A DNA stretch of 64,000 nucleotides from Chrysopilus asiliformis (taxonomy: Eukaryota > Arthropoda > Insecta > Diptera > Rhagionidae): positions 86,632,124-86,696,123 of the forward strand of contig OZ035961.1 of NCBI GenBank assembly GCA_964034945.1. Direction: 5' to 3'. The translations under genes were made by a program, and so were the position numbers. Positions 11,476 through 23,399 of this stretch are shown here, one piece after another. The notes under the pieces were generated by a model. That model worked only from the letters and a program-made list of their open reading frames with translations, was not told the origin of the DNA and ran no database searches. The stretch's first letter is position 1; each line of letters opens with the position of its first letter.

Positions 11476-13771
11476 GAAAGTTTACAATCTCAATCAAAAA
11501 ATAAGATTGTGACAGCATTCGCAATAAATTTTCCAAGTCACAGTTCAATTCTGAATTCACAAAAAAGCCATTGAAACACATAATAAAAGTCGCATATCAT
11601 CAGTGAAGTACAATACATTTCTCCACATGTACTCGTCTTGAGTTGAAATCCTGAATCATCTGCCAAAATCTAATTTAAGATCATTCGCTTGCTTATTTGC
11701 CATTTTAATTGTTTCTTGTATAAAAAGTAAAAATTGCGCAAAGCCATTATTTTCTACATGTAATCGAAAATTTATAAAAATTTATGTGTAAAAAATATGT
11801 TTGAACAAAAATAGTTCCTAAAAATATATCACCAATCCAAGCCTTAAGAAAGGACAAAATGAAAGCAGTGAAATTTAAAATAAAATCAATAAATCAGTAT
11901 AGAAAAATCCAAAAAATATAAATTTTCTTAATCTGAGGCACAAACAGATTAAAATTAATGGATGAACTGACATTCACATCAGGTCGGAAATGGAGACAAG
12001 GTAAATTTATGCTAGTGCTATCCGCTAACAGGTGTTGATGAGACACCAATCAAATGCAACATTATTAGCAATAATTTTCGGTGCTCGTGTAAATCAACTG
12101 ATGAAAAAGGGAAATTGTTGATGGTCACACAATTTACATACTACAATATAATCCCTAAGCTTTTGAAATTTAATTTTTTTTTTACCATTTGTTGCGAAAA
12201 AAGAGATACTGGGGTCAAATCATTCTTAATTGCTTAACTGAAATTGTTTAACATATCTCACATTAAGATCATATGGCGCCAAAAGAAAATAATTTAATAT
12301 CTAAAAATAAAAACCATTTGAATTGTTAATGCATTTTAGCAGTTGAAAACAATTAAAGAGCGTCAAAAATGGGTCAATCTTATCACTAAAGTGACAGCGC
12401 TACACACATTAAATTTATGAGATACACGCCTGAATTCACAATAATTATCTCACAAGTGAAAATTTTCAATTAATCAGAACTAATTTTTTTCTGCTGTGAC
12501 TTTTAAACATTTTTTAGATGTTTTTACTCAAGTCTTGAATGGAATTTGGATACAGGCCCTAATATAAAATTAATTTTACTTTGAAACTTTTGTTGTATTT
12601 GTATATCTGTTGCTGCTTTAAAAAAGCCACAGAGTTTTGGTATGCTTTTCTCAATTCTTCTATCTATAGATATAACATTCTCTTTCAGTCTGTACATTTT
12701 AAAGATTGATCTTTAATTTTGTTTTACACTAATCTAAGCCAGTTATGATCAAAACCGTCTTTAGTTCCATTTTTGTCTGTTTGTTCCCGCATCACGTGAA
12801 AACCGCTAAACGGATTTTAATAATACTTTATGGTTATGTAAATTATATATTGGAATGAAACATAGGCTACACATAATTTTAAGAGACTACTCCCTCTACC
12901 CCCTACAAATTGAATAGTTTTATGTGATTTTATTGAATACGGTGCATCGTATTGGGAATACTATGGAGACAAAATGTGTATAGAATGTGACTTTACATAA
13001 CTCTTCCATACACCAAAATTCAATAGAATTATTCTTTTCCACCTGACTCATACAAACATGTAATTTTTTGCGAGTTTACCGAAAACAGTAAAATTTTTTA
13101 CAGTTTTCTTATTAGAATAAATATTTAACAGATAACTATAGATTTCTTTAACTTTTTGTGTAAAAAACTATGAATTCCCTCTCGAAAATCTTGAGTTAGA
13201 ATTTGAATATTCGACACTGAAGTCCTGAAGGCACAACGATTTTTTTCGAATTTTTTAAAGTTATATCTCGTTTTTTCGTGCTAAAAAACTTATATAAAAA
13301 ACTTTACCCCATCAACGATGGGTATGCAAGCTAGTATCATATAAAAAAAGTGTTTTTTTTTATTTTAAAAACGCTTTACATGTATTTTTTTTCAAATTCT
13401 ATAAAACATTTTAAAAAACTTCGTGTATTTTTAAGCTATAACGAAGGAGCTAAAACACCTGAAAGAAAGTAAAGAAGGGTATACTTGACTGAGATCCAGG
13501 AGACTATAACGGAAAAGCAATCGGTGCAACTACCGTAATAACAATCACTCTAATGACAAGTGAATTTTTCTATTATTCGAAATAATAGTAGTTGAGTAAT
13601 TGCGTGTAACTACACTGGGTAAATTTTTATAAAGGGGTTAAATAATGGAATAGTGATTAGGGCGAAATTTATATTCTTAACACTATCACTACTCACCCCC
13701 TTTTTTACTTATATGAAAACGAAAAAAAAGCCCCTTGCTGGTCGGATTTTGTGCAGAGCTTACAAAATAAC
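11476..13771. other. unassigned AT-rich intergenic DNA
   Basis: No gene, RNA or well-defined repeat could be recognised upstream of the RPGRIP1L-like gene apart from the X-box-like site. Confidence 0.4.
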
Positions 13772-13785
13772 AGTACCTTAGCAAC
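13772..13785 (+). promoter_or_regulatory. X-box-like (RFX) site upstream of ciliary gene
   Basis: AGTACCTTAGCAAC fits the RFX consensus RTNRCC-N2-RGYAAC with one mismatch (second base). It lies about 450 bp upstream of the RPGRIP1L-like start codon. Ciliary genes are commonly RFX targets, so position and gene type agree. A 14-mer with a mismatch can occur by chance. Confidence 0.35.
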
Positions 13786-14239
13786 GGGCAATTATTGGAA
13801 AACGTAAACAAACAAAATTTCTACGATTTCTACCACACAGAGGAAAGAAATTCAGTATCTGGCTTCATAATTTTGATAAACGGTCATAAAAATATTGTTC
13901 TAAAAATAAATACTAATTTTTAATTGCGTTATGAGTGCAGAAGTTTATTTTAAAACAGAAATATTGATTCAAGTTTGAATATCAAATGAATTCTTGATAT
14001 TTTGTTAAAATTTGGATTTGAAGACGCGTTTTGCTGTTTGCAAATATGCAGAAAATTCACATAACTGAACGAAAAACAGCAAGTGCCAAGGAAAGGTATC
14101 ATAATAATAAAATTGTTTTAGTTTTAAGTTGTAAAATAGTGGAGTTTTTAGTAGGCAGAGACGCGAGGACTCTCCGTATTCAAAGAATTTCAAATGTTAC
14201 GTAAAATCGGACCAAAGGGATTTGATCTACAAACGACAA

Positions 14240-16204
14240 ATGGTAACAAAGCTTTCCAGAAGGGATTTGGAAGATAAATACATCGTCCTTTGCGATGAAA
14301 ATTTCTTCCTGAAGCGACGCTTCAATGAAAGCGAGGAAAAAGTCAAAAATCTTACGGCGAGAATTGTTCGATTAACAGAAACCCATCGATGTTATTCAAC
14401 ATCCGCGATTCTTAAGGAAAATCGATCAGAAAAGTAGTAGTTGGAATTTAAAAAAACCCAAATAAATTTTATTTTTCATTTTAGTAATTTAAGCATGTAC
14501 CGAAAACCTAACAACAGTATGGTGCGAGCATCTTCCCTAAATATGGTCTTTAAAAAGCAAGTATCTTCTGTGTTTTCAAAGTCACCGAAAGTTAAGAACA
14601 GAATTCCTTAATATTACCTCATAAAAAAATTCATTGAGTCACCTTTTTTAACCTAAAAAGAAAGAGTCACAGAAGTGACTCATGAAAATCTAAAAAAATC
14701 GATTTGGACAAAACTCTTTAAGTATGGATTAATTAATTTTAGGCCATCGACCCCTAGTGACAACGCTGGAAGTGGCTCCAATACCGCAAAATCGAAGTCC
14801 TCATCAAGCGAAACAAAACGAAGTTCTTCTTCGACTGGTACTTCTTCAAGTAGTGATCAGGAAAAGGGCCAATCTGAGAAATCAGAAAAGGAATTTGTGA
14901 AACAATTGGATGAGTTGAAAAAAGAAAATGGCACCCTCAGCAAGGTAAATGTTGAGAATTTTAGATTGTTTTAAAATTGAATGTTGAGAAATTTCATTGG
15001 CTAAACATAAGAGTAATGTGCATCTATTTTAAACATAAGTAACATGTGTCCACATTTTCACTAAAAAAGCCTGGTTTGTTAGTTTTTTTTACCACTCAAA
15101 AATGGTAGGACGGAATTTCATGCAGTTAAGTTAATGGTATTCCAGTTTCACACATAGATTACAAAGAATTTCGTGATCATTTATCCACCTCTCCTTCATA
15201 CAAATGAAAATGTTTAATATATAATTTAATGCAAATATATAATTTATTGGTCTGTCTATTTTCGCACCAAAATAGTCCGTTTTGCCTGATAAAAAATTTT
15301 TGTTTTGTTTTCATAAATCTTCAATTATTTCTAGGATCTTGCTATGGAACGCGAACGTATTGAAAAAGTTGTCGAAGAAAAATCACAAGTGGAAGATCAA
15401 CTTTCGAAAATTGATTTAAAAAAGTTTCTAATTGAAAATATGGAGGTGAATCGATTAAAACGAAAAATGGAACATTTTCAAAATACCGTAAGAAAAATGC
15501 AAGAGCAAAATCAAAAGATTCTAAAAAAAATCAAAACAAAATTAGAGGAAGAACGAAAAAAGAATTGTAAGTACATGAAATAAAAGTATGTTTAATAAAA
15601 ACTGATTTAAAAAAATCGTTTTTCACAGACGAATTTACTCTTCGTCTCAAAGACGAATATCGGTTTAATTCCGAATTAATTGAAAAGGAAAATGAATTAA
15701 AATCTGCAATTCGAAATATCGAGATGCTTAAGAAACAAATCTCTGAACTTGAGGTATTTTTTGGGTGAATGATTTCGAAAATGTTGAAAAAATTAAAATG
15801 TTTACTCTTTCAGTTCGATAAAAAATCTTTAATTGAACAACAAGAAAGTCTATCCAATTTGCTTAAAGATGCTGTTTCGCAACAAAAAGATCCGACAAGT
15901 TCGACTGTAATTGAATATGATTCCTTAAAAGAAGCAATTGAACAGTTAAAAACAGAAAAGGCGGCAATTGAGAATTCGAAAAACGAAATGTTTAGTAAAA
16001 TTTGCCAACTGCAGGACCGTTACGATCAATTGCAGGTTGATTTGGAGGGGATAAGAGCGGAAAGAAGTATTGAAGATGGAATTGAAACGTATTCGATTGA
16101 AAATAGCTTACTTTCAATTCCATTTGTAGCCGGTAATTAAATATTTTGGAAAATTACGTCAAATTTCCTGAAACTTTTTTTTAGAAACTACAAATGTCGA
16201 ATAA
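14240..16204 (+). CDS. Rpgrip1l: RPGRIP1L-like coiled-coil protein (ciliary transition zone)
   Basis: Proposed exons: 14240-14433, 14743-14944, 15335-15566, 15629-15753, 15814-16132, 16185-16204. All introns are GT-AG and the joins keep frame, giving 363 aa. Residues about 6-45 (SRRDLEDKYIVLCDENFFLK, then R-L-T-E-T-H) match the conserved start of RPGRIP1/RPGRIP1L (S-R-E-E-L-E-D-R-F ... D-E-N-I-L-L-K). A serine-rich linker follows (S-S-S-S-E-T-K-R-S-S-S-S), then long K/E/Q-rich coiled coil to the end. Family members organise the ciliary transition zone and normally continue into C2 domains and an RPGR-interacting domain. No C2 sequence is seen here or in the next kilobase. Exon 1 to 2 is the least certain join (weak donor AAA|GTAGTA). 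A segment at 14485-14561 could be an alternative exon. The frame is open upstream to 14135, so the start may be earlier. The last intron is only 52 nt; without splicing the frame stops at 16140. Confidence 0.72.
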
Positions 16205-17099
16205 GAATTAGATGTGATATGAAAAGTTCCACTTTAGAAATTTAAGAGCTTTTACAAAAAAAAAAATCATTTATATGTGAGGAATTAAATGTTTTGCTGT
16301 TAGTGACAATATCGAAATTTCAAAATTAAATACTTCAATTAGACTTTCTTGTAGTTTTCTTATTATGAAGGACAATCAACCCTTAAATATTTAGAAATGT
16401 GGTAGATCAACTTCTTTAATTTAAGGGCGAAATTCGAGACACATTACGCTATTTCGTACAAGCAGAAAAGTTTTTTTTTACTCTTCTCATTATATAAAAA
16501 AAAAAAATTAGTGCAAAAAGTGTTTAGAACTTGATTTCACCAAACTTTTCCATACATTGAAATTCAATTAGACCAAATTTTAAGATGAATTTCCTGGGTC
16601 GATTTTTTATATTTCTTTTAATATGTCAAATAAAATATAAATAAATTTAGATAAAAATGTACTATGTTAAAATCAAAGGCCTTTCGGGGGTTTTTATATG
16701 AGAACCCAATAAGTGGAAGATGTTAAAAACTAAATTACCAAGAACCTACAAAAAAAGCATTTTCATAAAAACTATATTTGAATCCTCTTTTTCTTGGCCA
16801 AAGTGGTTTCTTTTTTGAAAAAAAAACGTCTAAATTTTGTAAATTTGGAAGTGTTGTTTTCGACTTGGCTTCACGGGAAGAGGCTCACAGGCCATAACTT
16901 TAATGGTGAAATTAGTTTAAGAAGAAGAAGTGACGGAGGAGTCGGTGTTGGCTTTTTCGGGTAAATTTTGGGTCGGATTGAAGGCGCACAAAAATCGCAT
17001 ATTTATCTAAAGAAAAGTTCATCTCTGGCCCCACAGTAAAAGCATCAATCCATCTAGAATTGACTAAAATTGTGCGCGAAAAATCAAACAAAAAACTAG
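16205..17099. other. unassigned AT-rich stretch after RPGRIP1L-like gene
   Basis: Holds presumptive 3' UTR and spacer. No C2-domain exon or other family signature could be read in any frame. Confidence 0.5.
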
Positions 17100-17766
17100 T
17101 TTGTAGCGCCACTGTGGACGGAATTTCGAACTAACCTCTCACACACTGACAGAGCCTCATGTCTGTGCACAGCCGATTTGCTGGGGTTGGTGCGCAGGCT
17201 TTCGGCTGTAGTTGATTTCTCGCGTAGTGAGGCGTAAAAGATCTTGGAAGCCAACTTGTCATCACATTTGCAGCAGAAATACCGTGAAAAACGGTAAATT
17301 ACCGTCTACCGCAAATGGGAACGCGATATGTCGGGAGCTCTTTCGGGTGAAAATTCAGTGTTTTGGCGTGAAATAAGTGATAAATAATTAATAAGCGAAT
17401 TAAAAAGCGAGCAAAAAAATGTGTGAATTGATGTGAACCGGTTTTCTAGTGGAAAATTCCCCCGCAGTTTCGCCAGAAAGGAAAAAAGTCAAAAAGTGGC
17501 ACAGAGTGAGCAAAGAAGTTAATGAAAAATAAATAATCAAAAAAGTGATGTGTATCGGCAAACGAATCAGTGGAACAACGCCCGCCGCCTATTCCAATGA
17601 ATTCGCCTATTCCGATGGTTTCGTCACAACTTTATTATTACAACTATTATTTATTTTTGTATAAAAGATACTACTGCGGCTTGTGATAATCACAAAAATC
17701 ATCCACCACAAATCGCTGATCAAAGTCAAACTAAAAAGAGGATTATTACACAACGAAACTCTTTGG
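17100..17766 (+). promoter_or_regulatory. probable promoter and non-coding 5' leader exon
   Basis: Composition shifts to higher GC at about 17100. From about 17340 the + strand has the GTGAAA/AAGTG/GCGAA-rich texture typical of fly 5' UTRs (GTGAAATAAGTGATAAATAA and similar). It ends in a good donor, ACTCTTTG|GTAAGG, near 17762. No long open frame begins here. The only downstream + strand gene I can support is Arf6, whose first coding exon has an acceptor at 49207, so this could be its distal leader; that link is speculative. Confidence 0.4.
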
Positions 17767-17899
17767 TAAGGTATTTTATTTACACTACTAAGTTCAAATT
17801 GCGATACATGCATCTCCGCGAAAAATCTCTGTTTCTCATTATTAATTTAGTTTCGCTGTAGATGAAAAGGAAAAACCAAACACCCAAGTTTAGTCACCA

Positions 17900-18940
17900 G
17901 CCATTGCCGTCATCATCTTTGGTCGATGCTTGAAGGTGCTAATCGAAAAAGCAGCGAAAATCCGAGATTCAAAATCAAACCTAAGAAACGGTGAAGAAGT
18001 AGAACGGGCCAAAAGATTTCTTGAATCAGTCTCAAAGTCTCCCCTTGGCTTGTCACCGTGATTCTAACAGTTACTACTTTGCTGGGGGCACTTTCTCGAA
18101 CGACACACTTTGAGAGGGCGATCCGGCAAAAATCGCAGCGAAGCCTCACTGGGGGCTTCACCAGAAGCAAGTACTGGAAGTCTTGTCATATCGAGAATGA
18201 CCATAGAAACTCCACACGTTTCAATGGGCCCTATTTCTCTTTGGCTTGCGGAGGACCAAACCAGCGAGACTACCATCTTCCGCTGGTATTTTACGGCATC
18301 CCAGAGACAAATGAACCCCAAAAAGCCACCCACTCACACTTGTTATCGCATCGTGGCCACCAGAAGAGCCACAGAATGAATAACATTTCGCCCAATTTGA
18401 GATTTTTGGCCAAATCGGCTGCCAGTCACTCGAATCAAATCTCCCCGCATCCAATTTTCTATTTACATTCGACATCTCGACGTCGCTTGTTGTGCGTGAG
18501 TGGGTCACAACATTCATCCATCTCCCATTGCCCCCCTCGTCCCACCTTCCGCCGCGACCTGTGCTCATTCAGATCAGCAACAGCCCGAAAAGTCTGTGGC
18601 GGCCGCGGAACAGAGTGTTATCTTCGTCACAGGCAGTAGTAAAGTCCATATCGTCGGCGATGGAATTTATGTTGACATTGCCGCGTCGTGAGTCATCGAA
18701 CTCTGCCTTGCCGCCTTTCCGCCACAGCATATTATCGCAGTGGTAGTCAGTAAGAGGGGCCATGTTACTGGGTTTGTTACTGGGGGGGCAGTAGTGGTAT
18801 GCGGAGTCCTAGTGGGCACAGATATAGTGGTTATTGCAATGATGTCACACACGACTTCGAGTAGTAGCAGTGAGCGCCCCAATTGGGAGTATTTTTTGGG
18901 ATCTTGCATCTCAATTTCTTGGAATTGAAACTAGTGTAGA
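17900..18940. other. GC-rich island, coding status unresolved
   Basis: About 1 kb near 50% GC in a genome at about one-third GC, with overlapping open frames on both strands. + strand candidate: a frame ending ...I-F-V-T-G-S-S-K-V-H-I-V-G-D-G-I-Y-V-D-I at a donor-like TC|GTGAGT (about 18688). Minus candidate: a pyrimidine-rich acceptor (GCCCCCCCAG) followed by ACATGGCC and a 64-codon frame (18763 to 18572). I recognise neither product. The island may be a conserved promoter, a coding exon, or part of a large gene. Confidence 0.45.
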
Positions 18941-20539
18941 AGCAATACTGATGGCGCGTAGCCTCTGCCCGTAATTACTCTTAACCCTTTGCAGAACATG
19001 AGAAAGGTGTTCTCGTAATTTAAGCGAAATTCGAGTAATAGAATTGCTTTATTTGCTGCAACCGTCATTGTATATTTTTTAGAGTTATATTAAACTACAT
19101 ATATTTGTTAATTCTAAATGTTGTTCATAAATTGAGATCAATCAATGGCAATTAATTGAATTCGTGTTTTTTAGCAATATTTCGTATATGAAAACAGTAA
19201 AATTTTGAATTAAAAATTGTTTTTTCAAGTAATATGGAGTTTCTCAGTGACTACACGAGAGAAAATGATATCCAAATGAAAGAATGTTTACCCTATCATC
19301 CTTAACATAAATTAGAAATTTCATTAAATTTAATTGAACCGTTTTTAAGTTTTGCTGTAACGAACAAGCATTTTGCACTTTTTTCCATTTATTTCCATTT
19401 ATTTTAAGAAATGTTTGTTTATGGACATTTACCCTATGTCAAAGCAGATAAATAATATTGTTTGAATTAACGATGCATGTGCTACGAATACTTAATCTCT
19501 GACAAAATGTGGGAACTCATATGGTCTCTGTTTGTGCTTGAGTGGTTGGGCCAGCCTAGTAGTATTCAGCCTATGAACTGTTTGTGCACAGGTAAATCGA
19601 TCGTAGTTACCGTAGTTAACCGTTGTAGGGTGCTAGCGATCACAGAAGTCAAGTGTTTATTCACCTTCGAAGCTGCGCCCCATTCATCATTTGCTAACCT
19701 CAGACTAGTTGCCGTAACCTCAGACTCCCAATCCGTTTCGCTTTATATCTCCATTTTTGTAATATTATTTATCGTTTTCTATGTTTTTTTTTTCTTTATA
19801 AGAATTTGGTCATCACTTGGAGTTCTACTCATTTTGCTGATTAAAAAAAAAACTAGATACGAACAAAAAATACTATAATGAAATCTCAAAATTTGACCTA
19901 AAAATATTTTCGCGCAACGAAAAATTCTAATGGTGTGATTTTATTGTAGAGTTCGTTTCTTTTATGATTCTTACTCTTACATGCTTTACTCAAATATGCT
20001 GAGTTGAATCTCTTTTCGCGTTTAATTGAAGAAGCGGAAGATCAGATTAAGATTAATCCCGTGTTCGCAATTGGCCTTTTTATGAAATTTTTTAATTGAA
20101 CCTTACACACAATACAATGAGCTAAGGAACACCGAATGTGAATGACATCGCTTGAAATTCATAATGGTAATAATAATGATGATGATTGCGACGACGATGA
20201 CAGCTTCTGAATGAATTTATTTTCATATGAAAATATTATAAATGCATTAATTTAGAACATGCAATTGAATAAATTGCATCGTGTTTGTAATGAGAAATTG
20301 CGTTTTGTATTCACAGTAGTGAGAATTTTTTTCCGACAATGTATTCAAAACACTTGCAATTTCTCAGGCAAAATCAAAATCTCTTCGCCACATGATCACT
20401 CGTTGAGTTCAACCGTTAAAGTATTTTAAACAGAACTAAATTTAAATTGAATGATTCAAAATTCTATTTAACTTAAATTAGATTGTGATTACATGCCAAA
20501 TGTTTACCATATTGAGATTGAAGTAATTTTTTTAAGTAC
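18941..20539. other. unassigned intergenic stretch
   Basis: AT-rich. The frame at 19477-19878 has a hydrophobic tail made from low-complexity T-rich DNA and no family signature. A short GATGATGAT-type run occurs near 20175. Confidence 0.4.
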
Positions 20540-20660
20540 AGTGAAACCACGTTTTATAAATATTTCGGTTAGTGAACTATTTTTATACTCAAAAATGACT
20601 CCGCGAACACCCTTGAAAAACAGACCAAGTTCACGAACTGAGGTTCCGGTGCCCTACTAA
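20540..20660 (+). repeat. possible pogo-like terminal fragment
   Basis: TACAGTGAAACCACG resembles the TA-CAGTG start of pogo/Tigger-type MITEs seen better at 48041 and 54995. An inverted GGAACCTCAGTTCG stretch lies near 20640. Degenerate; boundaries uncertain. Confidence 0.3.
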
Positions 20661-20688
20661 ACAATAGAATAATAGGTTAATCTTAGCG

Positions 20689-20936
20689 GCCGTTTACATT
20701 AGCGATTTTTGCTGGAATCTTTCCGCGAATTTGATTCAGAATTTATTCTGCGAATTTTATTAATCTATCGCAGAATAAATTCACTTAGCAAAAATTCTCA
20801 GAATTTCAATTTATTCTGGCGGTTTTATTGGAAAAAATTCGAGTTCGGCGTGTTTCAGGAATAAAATTCAGAATGATTGTGCAACATGAATTTTTTGTCG
20901 TAGAATACAGTGTCAGATGTAAATGGTCCCTTAAAT
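20689..20936. repeat. MITE-like repeat related to 63390-63830
   Basis: Shares with 63390-63830 the blocks CAGAATTTATTC, GCGAATTTT, CAGAATAAATTCACTTAGCA, TTTCAGGAATAAA and GTCAGATGTAA. The ends read GTTTACATTAGCG on the left and, inverted, GGACCATTTACATCTGACA on the right. Non-coding; class unknown. Confidence 0.5.
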
Positions 20937-21873
20937 TTGCTAAATTTTTCAACGGTTCTCTAAATTAAAGTATTTAATACTTGCTACTTATTTTCTTAGT
21001 ACAATAGACAAATTTAGTACCTATAAAAATCTCATTCTAAATCTAATCTAACCGACTTTCGTTTTGAAGGATGGTCGATCGCCTGAAGCCCTTCCCCCGA
21101 AATCTTGTTCTTTCACACAAAAAAAGTCACAATTTAAAATTTCAATCTTTTGATATGTAAAAATTTTTGTCTGCGACGCAGGGTTTAGTAGAGATGTCTC
21201 TTGCCTATAGTATTTTTATTTTTAAAAAAATCTCTCAAAAAATTGTGAACGAAATACTATTAAACTCAAAAATTTTTACAAATCAAGAAAATTAGAATTT
21301 TTCTTCAATTTCTGTAAGTTTTTTTGTGCAAAGTTAGCCATTAGATTAGAGCTAGGAGTAAGCTAGGAGTTTGTATGATCTCTAAAAAAAAAGTCTCTTT
21401 CAGAGAAGTTTAAAACTGAAAACGTATAAAGGACTTAGAAAGTGGTTACTCTGTGTGGGTAAAATATTGAGAGCTAAAATATCATGAAAAATTCCTTCTT
21501 CTAGGGTTCAAAAAATATGGATGTTTTTTTCGATATCTCTGATTTCTTCCCCGAAAAATGTTGAAATTAAATGAACTGCGTTAAAATAGTCTATTTGTTG
21601 TTATGACACAATCATCATCAAATTTGGTTTTGACAGTTCTAGAACCAAGCCCCCCATCCTAGAAATCCTAGCGACGGGCCTGCACTGGGTGGACCGCAAC
21701 ATCTTGAAAAAATTAGAAGTAGCCCGTACCAAAAATTATGTATTATAGAGATCATTTTTTTCTAACAACTCAAATTAGTGCAAAACCGAAGTTCAAAATA
21801 ATCCCCCATCGTGACGTAAGAGCTGCCGGCTAGTCGGCAGTACACACGAGCAGCCGTGGTGATCGCCTATACA

Positions 21874-22414
21874 CACTGTTGCCGTTTTCAGCGACTTGTC
21901 TCATTTCTAGCGACTTTCATGCCTTAAAAAGCACGTGTTGAGATTTGAGATTTTTGGGGACTTTTCGGAGATTTTCAGCGATTTTCAAAAGTTTCTTAAG
22001 AAAAAAAACTTTGTTGAACATTTTACTAATAAATATCATACTTTTCACAATTTTTTACATTTATGCTTATTGGGTCAACAACCTACCAAATGTATATAAA
22101 TAAGTACCACAGAATCCCCCTATAAGAAAATACATGAATCACTCAACTTAAGTAAACGTTAAATTTATTTTAAATTTTGTTTGCTTTGCTGAAGGTGCAG
22201 TATGTTTTTTAAGAAGACAAAGTTGTTTTTTTTATTATTATATTTTATTATTGTTAAAAACAAAGAATAAAAGCGATTTGAAAACAAGATATATGTTTAA
22301 ATATGCATTAAAAAAAGTCTCAAAACTAGCGATTTTTGCCTATAATTTCGGAAACTTTTGAGATTTTTTTTCCTCATTTCAGCGATTTTGGGCTTGAGGT
22401 CTCCGGCAACACTG
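21874..22414. mobile_element. non-autonomous hAT element with perfect 8-bp target duplication
   Basis: The left end is CACTGTTGCCG and the right end, inverted, is CAGTGTTGCCGG. The direct 8-mer CCTATACA flanks both sides (21866-21873 and 22415-22422). An 8-bp target duplication with CA(G)TGTTGCC termini is diagnostic of hAT transposons. The 541-bp interior has no transposase reading frame; sub-terminal AGCGACTT/AGCGATTTT motifs recur near both ends in opposite orientation. Confidence 0.85.
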
Positions 22415-22601
22415 CCTATACATGTCGCTGCTTACGTTCGCCCCTTGTTAAAACTAAGTTTTATTCTCGTTGAATTCTTATGCCGACCGCATGCATATCT
22501 GCTGCTTTGGGGGATTATTTTTCAAGTTTCGAGTTGTTAGAAAAAAACAGTCTTGTTATAATTTGTTTATGCCCGTACCCTGAAAAGGTCTGCCCACCCC
22601 T

Positions 22602-22800
22602 GAGCTAGAGGCTTGAAATTTTACGCAGATTTGTTTTCCGTAAAATACAGGGCTGTGTTCGTTAATGTACAAAAATGGATCATTAGGGGGGTACCCCCAT
22701 ACGAACGAAAACATTTTTTGCAAATATCTCAAAATCGGTGCATTTTATCAAAAAAGGACATAAAACTCCCATACATTAAAATCCGATTGGAATAAATTTT
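22602..22800 (-). mobile_element. mini-me-like copy, minus, 5' segment (interrupted)
   Basis: Minus-oriented part of a mini-me-like element covering the body from next to the GTCY tract to AATAAATTTT. Its continuation, TCTTATTGAAACGTTTGACT onward, lies at 23400-23454 on the far side of a plus-oriented copy, so this older copy was split by insertion of the same family. Confidence 0.75.
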
Positions 22801-23399
22801 AAACATAACAAAAGCTATAATTGCCAATGTGGCAATCATTGGAGACCCGTATGGTGATATTCGTATCAAAATTCGAACAGTTATACCAAAATTCCACTTT
22901 GAAGTCAAACTTTCCAATAAGATTTTTTAAAATTTATTCCAATCGGATTTTGATGTATGGGAGTTTTATGTAGAATAATATCCTGAATAACTTTTGTTCT
23001 TGGACTTTTTTGATAAGATGCACCGTTTTTGAGATATTCACAAAAAACGTTTTCATTCGTATGGGGGGTACCCCCCCTAATGGTCCATTTTTGCCCATTA
23101 ACGAACTTAGCCTCACATTTTACGAAAAACGGATCTGTGCAGACTTTCAAGTCTCTAGCTCAATCCGTGCGCCCGCAATCCGCGCCACAGACAGACAGAC
23201 GGACAGACAGACAGACAGACGGACAGACAGACGGACAGACAGACGGACAGACAGACAGACGGACGGACATGCAGAAATTAAATATTTTTATCATTCTAAA
23301 CACACTGGTGTAATTCATTTTTGTGTGTGATGACGGGATCTTGGCGTTACAAACGGTAAGGCAAAGTTAATATACCCTTTGGTTTCACCATACGGGTAT
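22801..23399 (+). mobile_element. complete mini-me/DINE-like element inserted in a relative
   Basis: A 599-bp copy from AAACATAAC to CACCATACGGGTAT. Its purine-strand GTCY tract is at about 23190-23267. It sits exactly between TTTT and AAAAAATCTTATTG of the split minus copy; removing it restores the family consensus TTTTAAAAAATCTTATTG. Hence insertion made no target duplication, or at most 3 bp hidden in the A-run. The overlapping frames with T-D-R-Q-T-D repeats are translations of the tract, not genes. Confidence 0.8.

Noticed and set aside
14485..14620. Obligatory second exon of the RPGRIP1L-like gene
   Set aside because: It can be spliced in only in one frame, which then does not join the serine-rich exon at its good acceptor; direct joining of 14433 to 14743 keeps frame.
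18058..18639. 193-codon open frame on + strand in the GC island
   Set aside because: Competing frames of similar length exist on both strands because of GC content; no domain or family pattern.
23010..23330. Frames with T-D-R-Q-T-D repeats (also near 2316-2591, 3161-3445)
   Set aside because: They are translations of the GTCY/GACA tract of the mini-me-like repeat in several frames; no protein.
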